Shown: positions 1 through 10,545, numbered from the stretch's first letter. The stretch is 64,000 bases of DNA from Alentia gelatinosa (GCA_950022655.1 OX465582.1:91355801-91419800), one strand, 5' to 3'. Made by a program: numbers and translations. The notes: generated by a model from the letters alone, not told the origin.

Positions 1-235
1 GAATAGGCCACCGCCAAGTGGCGCCACTGCCGCGTGGGTGGTGCGACGCGCAGGAGCGGAAGTGGGCGTCTCTTCCGGTTTAGACTCTGAGCCCGCGTGG
101 GAGGCCACCTAGTGTAGGGAATTGTCACTACTGGGCGGTGTCGCGTTAAATGTCTCCCAGTGTGGTCTTTAAGGGTCGCGGGGTATCCCGGAAGCCTGTG
201 TTTGCTCACATGATAGGCTAGGTAACGCCCACCAT
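1..235. other. CpG-containing unassigned sequence
   Basis: No reading frame or RNA gene is recognisable. Positions about 165-240 (a stretch with GGAAGCCTG and GGTAACGCCCACCATTTT) recur at about 1170-1235 and, in reverse orientation, near 42895-42985. This edge is therefore part of a dispersed repeat rather than a host exon. Confidence 0.4.
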
Positions 236-241
236 TTTGAT

Positions 242-501
242 ATAGAACTGCATCGAGAATCGTATAGATAGGTCTACAATACTACAGCGACGCGAAGCCG
301 AGTGACGATTGTGGCCCATTCAAAAGAGTGGTGTATTGTTTATTTTACAATTCGAGTGCTGTTCTGCGTTTATCTCACCCCTTTCACTGTTAGGGAAGAT
401 TAAATCTCTTGTCTTGTCTTCTTTCTGAAGTCATGGCTGCTGATTGGTCAATCGCCTATGACGTTATTTCTATGGCTAAACTTGTACCAGAAGTGAGATA
501 A
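242..501 (+). mobile_element. HT-a hairpin+tail element, copy 1
   Basis: The hairpin module begins at AGAACTGCATCGAGAATCG and closes at ATTCGAGTGCTGTTCT (about 350-366), around a core CGCGAAGCCGAGTGACG. It is followed directly by the tail module, which opens with TTATCTCACCCC (about 370) and closes with AGTGAGATAA (about 492-501). The closest full relative is at 29791-30136. It has no coding capacity. It is interpreted as a non-autonomous mobile element; the superfamily is unknown. Confidence 0.6.
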
Positions 502-535
502 CAGATTGGCAGCCACCTCTGTCTCCATTCTATTC

Positions 536-740
536 CAACTTAGAAGTTGGTATGGTTAGAAATATTCATAACTTCCCAAATTGATAATGAAGTCTACCTT
601 TATGGTTATACACAAAATACACACAAGGGGAGATAAGAATCACACTCTACAAGCATATGTCTAGGTTACATAGAAAATATGCTCGGGGAGTTACAGGTAG
701 TGGGTCAAGGTGTCACAGATTTAACCCGACTAGAGCTAAA
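536..740 (+). repeat. Direct repeat, left copy (partner 2196-2535)
   Basis: Shares ordered blocks with 2196-2535: CAACTTAGAnGTTGGTA, AAATTGATAATnAnGTCTACC, ATACACACAA and the closing GATTTAACCCGAC-type block. The closing block is also found near 45625-45690. Each copy lies just downstream of an HT-a element (242-501 and 1608-1735), so the pair looks like a diverged duplication of a composite segment. Confidence 0.55.
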
Positions 741-1135
741 GCCCAATGCCAATCTACCGATCAAGGGTTGAACGATTAGTTAGCAAATCGTATAGGAGTC
801 AGTGAACTTGTCTCAAGCAAATTACTTAATACCTCAGCCCGTGTTGGCCACCCAATCAAATGCCATTTATGTTCCGTGGTCGGCGACTAGATTTATCAAC
901 ATGTTGATAAACTTTTCACCACCAATTTTGGAACATAGAAACCACAACTTGTCAGCGACAAAAGGACGTCTGAAGGAGGTGGTTCACTAATCAGTGGGTC
1001 GCCTTTGCCTAGCTGTCCTACATCTACCGACTACGGCCGACTCCGCTAGGATGGCTTGGCTGAGACAAATTACTGTCCATTTTTCGCTGACAAAGGTACA
1101 TAAATGTTCAGAAATCGGCAGATGGGTTTTGGCCT
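736..1135. mobile_element. MITE family K, copy 1
   Basis: Bounded by inverted ends starting CTAAAGCCCAATGCC(A)ATCTACCGAT and ending AATCGGCAGATGGGTTTTGGC. Related copies are at 6761-7084 and 27813-28080. The short open frames inside (802-990, 994-1242) are not conserved between copies and are not regarded as genes. Confidence 0.65.
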
Positions 1136-1600
1136 TAACATCGTGTAGCTCTGGCGGCCAGTGTTGTCGTAGGGTAGCCTGGAAGCCTGGCCTATGTGCT
1201 TGCTCAAATACTATGCCAGGTAACGCTCACCATTTTTCTTGAGTATCATGGGTAATAGTGTTCAACTGGTACGACACTGGTTCCCCTGTCATTCACTAGG
1301 GGACTCGGCGGAATCTGTCAGTTTTTAGAGAAACATTTTAATCAATCATCTTTTATGTTTTGAAAGTTTGTCATTATTTCATCTTTTTATCCTTTATTAT
1401 AAACTAGTAGAAATAAGATATATTAGAAATCTCGTGAGGGAGAGAAGTTGTGCTGGTTCTCATTGCCACTGCAAATCAGCAGAGAACCAGTGAAAGTTCA
1501 AGATCGATCACACTTGTTCTTGCTGGGCCTTACCTGTCCCATATTTCATTTGGGCAGGGAACCAGTCTAGTCATAGAGTAGATTTGTGTGTGAAAGACTA
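1136..1600. other. No gene seen; repeat remnants
   Basis: Contains a second copy of the GGAAGCCTG / CAGGTAACGC block seen at the left edge (about 1170-1235), then AT-rich sequence and an unassigned stretch with paired AGAACCAGT words near 1456-1570. No coding or RNA signal was found. Confidence 0.3.
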
Positions 1601-1607
1601 ATTTAAA

Positions 1608-1760
1608 GAACTGGATTGAGAATCGTGTAACTAGACAATACTCTATGATTATGGATGGGACGCAATCGTCATTGAGGCAAAGCCGAGTAGTGATTAGAGG
1701 CCATCCAAATCTTTTTCACACCCCTCATCTCAAGGGTACTTGAGTCTGAGGGTGGGTGTT
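1608..1760 (+). mobile_element. HT-a hairpin module, copy 2 (tail lost)
   Basis: Starts AAGAACTGGATTGAGAATCG and contains the core GAGGCAAAGCCGAGTAGTGA like the copies at 242 and 29791. The distal arm degrades near CACACCCCTCATCTCAAG, and no closed tail with GTGAGATAA follows. It is a truncated copy. Confidence 0.5.
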
Positions 1761-2195
1761 CAAAGGGACTTTGTATCAGGTGTGTCCATTAATGAGAATC
1801 AAATTCGCCATATTTCTCTTGAGACTGGCAAAATCAAAACTTGGCACCTTGCAATGGACATTTTGTACTAAAGGGGGGGGGGTGGGGGTAAGGTGTGAAG
1901 TGCACCTGTCTCATATACATTAGTCTCTACGTGTGAATCCTGCTTTAGAGATACTCAGAAGTCCTTATAATAATATTATGGGGAAGTGCGAAGTCAAACG
2001 GATGTAAGAACGCATTCTCAAAGGAATATCCTTTTCCCGTGATGGGTAGGCAGCAGATCTTTTACAATGTAGAGAAACTTGAATGTAGGTGTTGCCCTTC
2101 AACGCCACCTGACAGTGTGTTGGTTAGGTAGGATGTCACTTGAGAAACACGGCTGAGTCTAGTTTGGCCGCCACCTCTGTCTACATTGTGTTCCA
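1761..2195. other. No gene seen
   Basis: Unassigned sequence with a G run near 1874-1888 and no recognisable product in any frame. The block near 2165-2215 (GGCCGCCACCTCTGTCTAC) recurs near 505-545 and 43990-44035, so at least its right part is repetitive. Confidence 0.3.
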
Positions 2196-2535
2196 ACTTA
2201 GAGGTTGGTAACGTTAAACCCAGATCGTATCCACGAATTCTCACTCTCAGACCAAGCAGCTTTCTTTATCTGTAGATTCTGAGAGCCGAAATACTATTAT
2301 GAAATACCTATTTAGCTCACAAAATTGATAATAATGTCTACCTTTATAGTTATTTTATTCAAAATACACACAAAAGGAAATATGAACATGGAAAAATAGC
2401 TTCAAGAGTGAGAATGGACTCATTCTCCAAACATAAGTATAGGTCACATGGAAGATCTGCGGGGAGAGTGTCAAACACTCACAGCTAATGGGTCAAGGCA
2501 GTCACGGATTTAACCCAAACAGAGCTAACGTAGTG
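2196..2535 (+). repeat. Direct repeat, right copy (partner 536-740)
   Basis: Same ordered blocks as 536-740 but longer, with additional sequence around 2390-2480. Ends in the GGATTTAACCCAAACAGAGC-type block. See the left copy for comparison. Confidence 0.5.
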
Positions 2536-2593
2536 TAGCTCTGGTGGCCAGAGTAGGCCGAGTCCAGCCTCCTGCCTATAGAGATATACAGCA

Positions 2594-3234
2594 ATCACAC
2601 CTAGAGTGTGAGTCAGAGGAGGTGTGAAGCGCAGCACCCCCTATACTAACCCGACTCATATATGCGATCGCAGCAGGCTTCAAGCGCCACTTTCAAACAT
2701 GACAGCATAGGGGAAGGAGCTCTAGGAGGGTGGTTGTGGCCCCTAAGATTCGAGGTCAACTCTCGACTGCAGAGCCGTCCCAAGGCATGAGAAAATATTA
2801 TGCAAGGAGGTCAGGGTGAAGGTCGGGGTTTGCTGCGAATGCAGTCATTGGCTACTCGGTCTACTGTATTCCTTATATGGAATTAAGGTAATGGGACAAC
2901 ACCATGGTGCAAGACAATGGACTGTGTGTGGCTAGCAAGCCCTAGCCTATGAGAAATAAGGCTGTATTCCACAAGACCAAACAGCCATAAAACGTGGAGC
3001 TCTATTGAGGTCTATTGTGGTTTGGAGTACATTAGATGTCACTCTATCAATATCTGAAAAGATTTTTGATAGAGCTCTAACAGTTTCTATGTAGTAGCTG
3101 TTACTAGTTAGCCTATTTTTGCTATATTTTCGCATAGGAATCTGCATCAGCTGTCATTTGAGTCCATGCCAAAAAGATAGGGGGCGCTGCGCTTCACACC
3201 TCCTCTGAGTGTGAGCAGTGGGTGTGATCGCAGG
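2594..3234. mobile_element. TIR element Q, about 640 bp
   Basis: Long inverted ends: the left arm (about 2594-2640) carries GTGTGAGTCAGAGGAGGTG then TGAAGCGCAGC, and the right arm (about 3183-3232) carries the inverse GCTGCGCTTCACACCTCC then TCTGAGTGTGAGC. A 66-codon frame on the minus strand (2947-3147) lies inside but resembles no known protein. The terminal repeats are about 45 bp with a few mismatches. Superfamily not assigned. Confidence 0.65.
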
Positions 3235-3525
3235 AGCGATTTTTTTCGACAGATTAAATTGCTGGGACAAACTAGGGTATTGTAGTAACTAGTCAGAGTT
3301 GTTTAAACTTCATAGTTGATAATTATCTTGGTTTTAACTTGGAAAATGTTAAGAACATATCATAGCTAGGTCTGTCAATGTATTAGTCTGTATCCAGTTT
3401 CGATGATCGGTGTTATCTAAGACATATCTAAAGTATCATTGAGGTGATATGCATGTATGATACATCAAGTTAGAGCTGGAATACCATAGAATATGATGCA
3501 AACACTACTTTCTCTGAAAATAAGA
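3235..3525. other. No gene seen
   Basis: AT-rich sequence with no repeat arm, coding frame or RNA gene that I can support. Confidence 0.25.
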
Positions 3526-3705
3526 TACAGTAGAACCCCTTAATGGAAACCCTGCATAATCGAACACCCTGCGTTAACGGACACTTTTGCTCGGAACGGT
3601 TACCTCTATTGGATGTTTATTTTAACCTCACGCAAGCGGCACCACGCGTAAGCGGACACTTTTGCCCGGAAAAAAAGGTGGCTGCTTATGTGGGGTTCTA
3701 CTGTA
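3526..3705. mobile_element. pogo-like MITE, 180 bp
   Basis: Inverted termini ACAGTAGAACCCC and GGGGTTCTACTGT flanked by TA on both sides (gaTA ... TAta). This is the terminus and TA target-site pattern known for Tc1/mariner pogo-group elements. It has internal CGGACACTTTTGC words and no coding capacity. Other copies lie at 30946, 35047, 59604 and 60969. Confidence 0.75.
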
Positions 3706-4004
3706 TACTGATATTATGAACGTATTACATTCATGCACTCAATCATTCAATGCTAAAGAATACGTTGCCAGGTGTTTGTAACCAAGTAGGTAGGTGCGGA
3801 GCCAGCCTATGTTAAAAGGTCTATTACGGAGTTTGTGATATCGATCTAGATACATATTTCAAAAGAAAATCACCAAAGCCTAGTCAAATTGACCATAGAA
3901 CCTGAACAATTGTTTATTCAATATTTATGAATAATTCTCTAAATGATTTCTTCTATTTTTGTTATATATCCGTTGGAGATCCTCGGTTTTGTTTCGATGG
4001 TGTG

Positions 4005-4522
4005 TTAAAGGCATTACGTACAATTCTCGATGGCGCCATCTGGTGATTTTGAAATAATGTCATGTATTAGTCAAAACTAGTTTCTTGGGATTTATTCCAG
4101 TTCTAAATGAGTAAATTCATCGTTTTGTTCAGTTTATCCAATCTTACTAGATGAAATAGGCTAATTTACACTTGCTTGATTTACACAGGAAATGTACTGA
4201 AAAATATGGTTTTCTTCAATTATTTCAAAATTAAGGAGGATAACCTATGATTTTAAAAACCTAGATAAGAAGTATCATACATTTTCTATATTCGTGAAAG
4301 TTTCAAGAAAATGACACGGGTTTTACTATGTGAAAAACCAATATATATTCTAATATAAAAGTATCATTTATAATATTGATCTCTAAATCAAAAACTAGTA
4401 CGGTAACCCCCAATTTTTAAGTCAGATATCTGCTCTGCAATACTTAGAGATCACAATATTTATTTTTCAGGAAAATGGCAAGGGTTTTGATATGCAGATC
4501 AAATTGTCCGATGTGCCTTTAA
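4005..4522 (-). mobile_element. Family D element, complete, reverse orientation
   Basis: Ends TTAAAGGCAT and GTGCCTTTAA form short inverted termini. The interior carries marker blocks shared with 25025-25538, 40641-41096 and 44040-44887: CCATATTTTTCAGTA-type, GGTGACC-type and CATGGGTTTTACTATGTG-type. About 518 bp, noncoding. It is the uninterrupted reference copy used to recognise the insertion in 44040-44887. Confidence 0.65.
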
Positions 4523-5265
4523 GCCAGGGTAATGACATAAGACAAGGTCAATATTTGCGCTGGGAACACGATGATAATAAGCGTGTCATGAAATGCAGTT
4601 TTCCATCAATTAAAGGTGATTGCACCATCCTAAGTACCCATCCATCATGATGCGGTTAATTCTCTTTGGTTGACCACACCCACCCAAACTAGGAGTTAAA
4701 GGTATACTTATCATCGATGCATGAGCATGGAATTATACATAATCAATGATTAAAAGATTTTGGATATCTTCAGCCTCTTTATTAACCACCTAATACGGAG
4801 TCTCCATAGGAATAGCATTGGGTGTGAGTATTTTGCAACCAGGAGACTACTGAGGCCCATAACCTCCTGACTCTAAAATCACGATTTCTGGAAATAGTTC
4901 CCAAAACGTCATCGGGCCCCTAGAGAGCGAAACACAAACTAATACATGCATTGACAGCAGCAGACAATTACACAACGTAACAATCAATGTAAACTACAGA
5001 ATAGTTCAAGTTTAGTGAATTAATCTGTCGCAGTCTCTCCCAAACTCCATAATCTGTCAGATTACAGTTTTCAACGAGTTCTTACCTTGTTTTATTTCCG
5101 TATTTTAGTGTAAAATCCATCCTCCGGTGACCATATAAAACCAACATGGCGAACTAACTGCCACCTCGCGGGTAATTTAAAAACTACAGCTGTATATTTT
5201 CACTAACGATAGGAGGCGCATCGGTCAAGTTTCAGAAGAGCATCGTAATTATTAACAAGGAACGG
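4523..5265. other. No gene seen; possible HT tail remnants
   Basis: The block around 4700-4760 (GAGCATGGAATTATACAT) recurs near 29260-29290. The words TAATACGGAGTCTCCATA at about 4790-4808 recur near 38180-38200 next to another HT hairpin, so 4785-4880 may be the tail of the hairpin at 5266-5430. 4930-5265 shows nothing recognisable. Confidence 0.3.
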
Positions 5266-5430
5266 TAGTTAATAAATACAATATAAACTGGTTTCAGATA
5301 TAATCGGCCGTAATCTCCTAGGACTAGACTCAACGTAATCACTACACTAACGTTCGGAGATTACCACGCGTCTTGTCCTCGGAGATTACCGCCGCTTGTA
5401 TCTGAAACCAGTTAATATTGTGTATGTAAC
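5266..5430. mobile_element. HT-f hairpin module, copy 1
   Basis: Inverted arms: AACTGGTTTCAGATA (about 5287-5301) against TATCTGAAACCAGTTAATAT (about 5399-5418), with inner arms GTAATCTCCTAGGA and CCTCGGAGATTACC. Copies with the same outer arms but different inner words lie at 38692-38835, 45975-46115 and 24660-24800. Noncoding. Confidence 0.6.
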
Positions 5431-5559
5431 CCACTGGCACCCAGTAAACTTGCCATTTCTGCAACTGCCTAATCTAGGATCTAAACATATCAAGCACCAG
5501 TGGGTATTTTGGTATTGAGTGATTGGTCATGGTCAGTTGGGCATGCCTCTAAGACCCTA
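5428..5559 (+). repeat. Dispersed direct repeat (partner 29330-29476)
   Basis: Starts GTAACCCACT and ends TGGGCATGCCTCTAAGACCC. The same order of blocks, including TTGCCATTTCTGCAACTGCC and TTGGTCATGGTCAG, is found at 29330-29476. No terminal inverted repeat was seen, so the class is unknown. Confidence 0.6.
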
Positions 5560-6017
5560 AAGGGAGGCGTCCGCCAACCATGACAAGGTTACGACAAGCC
5601 CCGACAAGAAAGTTCCAATCGCAGCCTTGTCGCAGCCTTGTCGTGAGAAGGGCAGCTCTGCGACAGCCTGGTCGGGGCGTGTCGTAGACGTCGCTGGTTG
5701 CCGAAAAAAAGCGTCCATGGTACCGACACACCACGACAATGAGATCGAGGAAACCACGACATGCCACGACAAGGCTCCTGTCGTGGCAAAAATCGAACAT
5801 GTTCGATTTTGTCGTAGCTTTGTTGGAAGGCCCCCGACAGGCCCCCGACAAACTTCCAGTCACAGCCTGTCATGGCCTTGTCGTAGACTCTTGTCGGGAA
5901 CTATGGTCCACCAACTACAACAAGGCTATGACAAGGTCTCCAATCGTATGCCTGTCGTGGACCTTGTCGGAAAGCCATTGTCGTACCCTTGTCGTGGTTG
6001 GTAGACGCCCGCCTTAA
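5560..6017. mobile_element. MITE family J, copy 1
   Basis: Ends AGGGAGGCGTCCGCCAACCA and TGGTTGGTAGACGCCCGCCT are inverted repeats. The interior is dense in CGACAAGG / CCTTGTCG words on both strands, which makes several artefactual open frames (5549-6017 on both strands). Shorter relatives are in 28196-28958. Confidence 0.7.
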
Positions 6018-6142
6018 GACACTGGCCCTCTGCTCCTTTCTCAATATGACAGTGAATAGCACGACTGAAGGGATAGTTTATTTTTGCAGCAGGCTGGAAG
6101 TTTATGGCCCGGCATCCACTGAGCTCCCAATACACTCCGATA

Positions 6143-7178
6143 TGCCTTACGATGTTCCTCCCGATACAAAAAAAAATTTAATCTCGTCGGAAAGTCACCT
6201 ATAATCGGGGCATTTTATCACCTCTCTGCGATTAGGCTCTGAAAAACGGGTGTCTACGATTTGTCCCGATTTTATCCTGTATCGTCGGGTGTCTATGACA
6301 TTTAATCATGAGTAAATGTCGGTGGCTAATCGCGAGCATTGCAGAGTATTTTGCCGAGAAAAATCGTTCTCGCTAATCAGAAAATTATGAAATTTTGGAA
6401 TTAAATAGAAGCTACATTAAATGGAAAATACATTGGCCCGTATGCTCTGCAAATTTGGTGACTTTCGAATTAGATCTTAGTGTCTCAAATCAATACCTTC
6501 TTAGTTTGATTTTGAACAGAGCTTTCAGCGGCTGAAAAACACACATTGTTGTTCTATGTGTACTGGTAAACATTATTGATGCAATTTTTCCTGAATTATA
6601 ATGTATTGTATACATCTAAAAATGAAAATAACACCTCAAGATGTGCACTTGTGCTGTGGTAGTATCAAGGGGCATATCGGGACCATGATAAGCTCTCTTT
6701 TTACAGGAGAACTATGCGAGGTGATGTCGCTTGTCTAGACATATTTGCCTACGATATGGACCTAAAGCCCAATGCCCATCTACCGATTTCGGAACATTTA
6801 TGTACGTTTGTCGGCGACAAACGGAGTGTTATTTGTCCCAGCCAAGCCATCCTAATGGAGTCGGTAGATGTAGGACAGCTAGGCAAGGCTACCCAGCAAT
6901 TAGTGAACACTCGGTTTCTTTGTTTTTTTCCCTCCCCCAGTGATTAGTGGACCATACACCGATTTTATCAGTGTGCGGGTCGAGTGAGGGGTTGCGTAAT
7001 TTGCCTGCGACAAAGTGACCGACTCCTATACGATTTGGTAACTAATCGTTCAACCCTAAATCGGTAGATGGGCATCCGGCTTTACCGATTAATCTACGAT
7101 TTTGACTTTTTGTATTGGTGCCATATCGGTAGGTCTAAATTTCTATCGTGGTAGGTGGACGCCAGGCCTAAGGTACCA
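6143..7178. mobile_element. MITE family L, split by a family K insertion
   Basis: The left part (from CCTCCCGATACAAAA at about 6152) and the right part (7085-7175, ending GGTAGGTGGACGCCAGGCCT) match the two halves of the family L copies at 15436-15658 and 49371-49661. The middle 6761-7084 is a family K element. Positions 6300-6760 include additional unassigned sequence. The element is therefore a nested composite. Confidence 0.6.
6761..7084. mobile_element. MITE family K, copy 2 (nested)
   Basis: Begins CTAAAGCCCAATGCCCATCT and ends TCGGTAGATGGGCAT followed by CGGCTTTA, so both inverted ends are present. It interrupts the family L element at 6143-7178, making it younger than its host. Open frames 6714-6947 and 6731-6943 are shadows of this repeat. 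Confidence 0.7.
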
Positions 7179-7223
7179 TATATGCAAACACGCTCTAGCT
7201 GGGCATCTGCTTCGGCTTGGGTT

Positions 7224-7664
7224 CAGGGACCTGTTTCACTAGTTTTGTGACAAAAGTGTTAGACAGACATGAAAAGCGGTACCAACAGTGCAAGCAAGAA
7301 TGGACAAAACGAAGTCACGTTTCATAACGCATGTCACATCTATTGTCGGATGTTGTGTCACAGTTGGCGAGGTATCGTTCCTGACAAGTGAAACTCACGC
7401 CTTTTCTCGGGCTAAACATCGTGAGTTTTGGTGTTAGCCAGTGGTGTAAAGAGGCTAGAACCAGCCTATTGCGAACAGTGACACTACAATGCCAGTAAAA
7501 AGGCAATGTCTAATTCCTATATAACAGAACACACCGTGTTTGGGGTCTGTCTTGTCCTAAGGGCAGCTAATTGTGTTTTCACGAAACTAGACAACCCCAA
7601 TCTGTCTGTATGGTGTCACAGACGTTATCTAGACATGTCACGAAACTAGTGACACATGTCCCTG
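7224..7664. mobile_element. TIR element, about 440 bp
   Basis: Inverted ends GGGACCTGTTTCACTAGTTT (7224 onward) and the inverse AACTAGTGACACATGTCCC (ending about 7664), with TTGTGAC / GTCACGA continuing inward. No coding capacity was recognised. Only this copy is seen in the window. Confidence 0.6.
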
Positions 7665-7950
7665 TAGCTGTGTGTGTGTAAGCAGTATATGTAATTGTTC
7701 ATTTGTATCAGACATATTGGTCTCTTATGTTAGTAGTATATGACAATGGCCATTTGGAAATGGGCAATTTGGAAACCATCAGCATCTAGATGTTAATGCA
7801 TGTCTTTATTTTATTTTTACCTTTTTTTGTTTCATCGGATTCAATATCTGACAAGGTTAGTTCTTCCTATGGTCACACCTCGAAAGAAATATATGGATAA
7901 ATGCTTTAATAGCGACTAAATGATAAAAGCGATGGGTTTAATTAAGTGGC
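7665..7950. other. No gene seen
   Basis: AT-rich sequence without a recognisable element boundary or coding frame. Confidence 0.25.
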
Positions 7951-7954
7951 TCGG

Positions 7955-8115
7955 TGTTATTAAGAGAAAACGTAGTTAGTGAGCCCGTAGCGATTGCCGT
8001 TCAAGGTCTTTTGTCCCATAAAATACGTCCCAATGCCAGAGGCGGAGGGGCGTTTTTTATTGGACAAAAGATCGAGAACGGAATTCATCTCTGGAGCACT
8101 TATTAATAAACAATA
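7955..8115. mobile_element. HT-d element fragment
   Basis: Begins TTATTAAGAGAAAACGTAGT followed by TAGTGAGCCCGTAG, the opening also seen at 32555 and 32880. Paired words TCTTTTGTCCCATAAAA and TTTTTTATTGGACAAAAGA form a hairpin. Its right end abuts the HT-c element. Confidence 0.5.
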
Positions 8116-8460
8116 ATCGATGAGCGTCAACGAGTGTATTACGACGTCAACCTCGATTGATTTACAGAGCCGGCTGTCCATAAAACCATCGTTTGTTGTA
8201 TTTATTACCCATCTTCTCTAATAAATTAAACACAATAATTTGCATATTAAAGAATATGACAATAGGGACTATTTCTTTGCTCTGTAGCAAAAAGGGACTC
8301 TTTTACTCCATAGCACAGCTGTGAGGCCTTATACCACAGATTTGAATCCGCATACCAGAGTTATGGTTTCTGACAGGTTTTATATAATGGGTCGTGGTTT
8401 ACTGAGTCCCCACACATTTTCAATGGATTCTTTGTATACCATGGATAATAAATCAACTTC
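8104..8460 (+). mobile_element. HT-c hairpin+tail element, copy 1
   Basis: The hairpin part includes CGTCAACGAGTGTATTACGA then CGTCAACCTCGATTGATTTAC. The tail opens at TATTTATTACCCATC (about 8200) and closes at CCATGGATAATAAA (about 8440-8454). The tail carries GTGGTTTACTGAGTCCCCA, shared with 62455-62670 and, in reverse, 24045-24235. The 74-codon frame at 8321 is not conserved. Noncoding mobile element. Confidence 0.55.
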
Positions 8461-9060
8461 AAGAGTTGTTTCCTCCTTCGCGATGTCTATCACCTTCATG
8501 AATGTCCACACAAAAGGCAACAGCTGTAGGCCAACAACAAAGTAGGGAATATTTCTGCGTGCAAGAGGGAGAGGGGAAAATTTGCATACATACATGTATT
8601 TTTTTTAGCAAAGAAATGTGTTCATCAATTCTTAGTACAATCGTTTCCATGGGTTGCAAAATCAGTTTTTACATACAACTTAGCTTAGTAACATTTTTTG
8701 GTTGCGTAGTCACCTTTGCTCCTTTTTCCCCCTCGCTTTTGTCTTTTTTTGTTGTTGACGATTTTCCCCTTCCCTCTTTAAACCCTTCCCCTACAAGATG
8801 TTCCTGTGGATACCAGACTCCTGGATAATTCCCTTATATAGTTACTACTAGCTAACACTTTTCCTGTTTTGATTTGATTGATTGCCATCCTTTACTAGTT
8901 TGTTCGCACTTATTGAAAGGTTTTTTTGAAAATTGTTCAGCCCTAGATACACACATTCGAGTGAGATACAGAATAACATACTCCTTTAATGACGACTTTA
9001 CTAGTAGCAATAGCTAACGAGTTATTTGTTGTTAGTCCATCAGTCTTACATCTTGCAGAA
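8461..9060. other. No gene seen
   Basis: Weakly CT-rich around 8700-8800. Several 70-110 codon frames on both strands show no recognisable motif and overlap one another. No repeat boundary was found. Confidence 0.25.
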
Positions 9061-9084
9061 TTCCAGGGTGATGAAAATAATACA

Positions 9085-9560
9085 CTACAGTGCATGGTAT
9101 TCATGAGAGTGGTAAAGAACACTGGACTTGTAATCCCAAGGTTGCAGACTTTGTGTGTTCGAGTCTCACTGCAGCCACTGTTCTCCTTCACTCCCAGCAG
9201 TGGTAGATTTACTGCTATATCAAAGGCCAATCCTTCTCATACCATGTCTATGTGGTGTGTTGTACAGCCACTTTTCACCTTCACCCTCAGCAGAGGTAGA
9301 GTTAATGCTATATCAAAGGCCAATCCTTCTCATACCATGTCTATGTGGTGTGGTGTACAGCCACTTTTCACCTTCACCCCCAGCAGTGGTAGATTTACTG
9401 CTATATCAAAGGTCAATCTTTCTTATACCATGTCTATGTGGTGTGGGAAGTAAAAGAACTCTCACCTTGGTAAATGTGTAGGGGTGAGATTTCTGCCTAA
9501 ATTCATCTCATAGATCTAATCAAACCCAAAGTAAGTCTAATAGAAAATATTGGACGTTAA
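9085..9560 (+). mobile_element. tRNA-derived SINE with internally triplicated body
   Basis: The head (about 9090-9175) resembles a tRNA-Thr(UGU)-type sequence, with an anticodon-region ACTGGACTTGTAATCC and a B-box-like GTGTTCGAGTC. The body is three tandem 93-bp units (9172-9450). The tail (9440-9550) carries GAAGTAAAAGAACTCTCACC and GGGGTGAGATTTCTGCC, and recurs without the head at 29548-29680 and 31757-31856. It is interpreted as a Pol III-derived SINE. The head is too degenerate to be a functional tRNA. Confidence 0.55.
9172..9450 (+). repeat. Three tandem 93-bp units in a SINE body
   Basis: Unit starts at 9172, 9265 and 9358 are marked by CAGCCACTnTTC and each unit ends near ATGTCTATGTGGTGTG. 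Spacing is exactly 93 bp twice, so the units stay in frame and create the 154- and 108-codon frames here. These frames are by-products, not genes. Confidence 0.8.
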
Positions 9561-9744
9561 CTACCTGAACAAACAATATCTATTTATACATTTAACTTGA
9601 CCTTTTTGAATGCATATATCTTTATACAAATTCCACTTTCAATGCATATGTACTTTATGGATGGCCCCTTGCCTACAACACACACATACGCACACACTGA
9701 AGAGGTGTGGTGTGGCTGGAAAGGGCAGATGTGATGCTAGAAAG

Positions 9745-9815
9745 AAACGATTCCCACCGGAAGTAAACAGCTACGCTACTTCCGGTGCCTTGCGCAGGCG
9801 CTGTAGAGGGCTCAG
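9745..9815. promoter_or_regulatory. Candidate CpG promoter patch with paired ETS-type sites
   Basis: Contains CACCGGAAGTA and its inverse TACTTCCGGTG about 14 bp apart, followed by TTGCGCAGGCGCTG, which resembles an NRF1-type site. Such clusters are known in TATA-less metazoan promoters. No adjacent exon could be identified on either strand, so function is inferred only from motif content. Confidence 0.25.
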
Positions 9816-10400
9816 GTGTTGGAGGTAGAGACTCCTGTAGTAGGTTTCCTATTTCTGTCCCAAGAAAGCAGTAATATTTCCTTTTGTGACACCGCTATCA
9901 TTTTACCTGCCATTGCACTTAGAATAGGGTGATACTCGGAATAGGCCTCGGAGCATACAGCCATGGGACTCTATCACAAAAGGCGGCATCTCGATTTCGG
10001 TATTAAAAAGAAAATGACCACAAAAACACATCATTTTACAAATAACAAAACGGTCAGTTCGCTGTATATTTAGACAGCATTGGGGAATTCTTATTTCGAC
10101 ATGGCCAACATTCTACACAAACACTAACAAAAGACCATTCAATAGTTTGTATTTTAGTATAATCAGAGCTCTGTACAAAGGTGAATATAATTTAGGGAAA
10201 CTAGTTAACCTAAGTGGGACGGCTGGTCGTACCGCGTTACTTTCGCTAAAACTACCGCATGAGCTCGTAGAGCGAATGCGCGTAGCAGAACATCCGGGCG
10301 GAGAAAAGTATGGTGGTACGTCGCTATAACGGCACAGTATGTGGTACATCGAAACTACCACTTGCATAGCAGAGGTTGGTATTTGGAGTATTTTAAGGCA
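9816..10400. other. No gene seen
   Basis: A 60-codon frame at 10147-10329 (+) has CpG-containing codons but no recognisable family. No repeat partner was noticed. It could be a degraded exon or chance. Confidence 0.25.
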
Positions 10401-10545
10401 CAGGTGTATAGTACTTACGTATACTACCCGCTCCTACCCATGGCGTATTTATACCCGTACGTCACACTGTGAGCAAGTAAAAGCTCGCCATTTTTAGGCT
10501 ACGGTATTCAGGTGGACTGCCTTCGTACGCAAAAAAAAACTTGGT

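Noticed and set aside
5549..6017. Overlapping 70-125 codon frames on both strands
   Set aside because: They arise from CGACAAGG / CCTTGTCG repeats inside a family J MITE and are not conserved in other copies.
9085..9175. tRNA-Thr gene
   Set aside because: The D arm and T arm are degenerate and the head is fused to a repeat body, so it is a SINE head.
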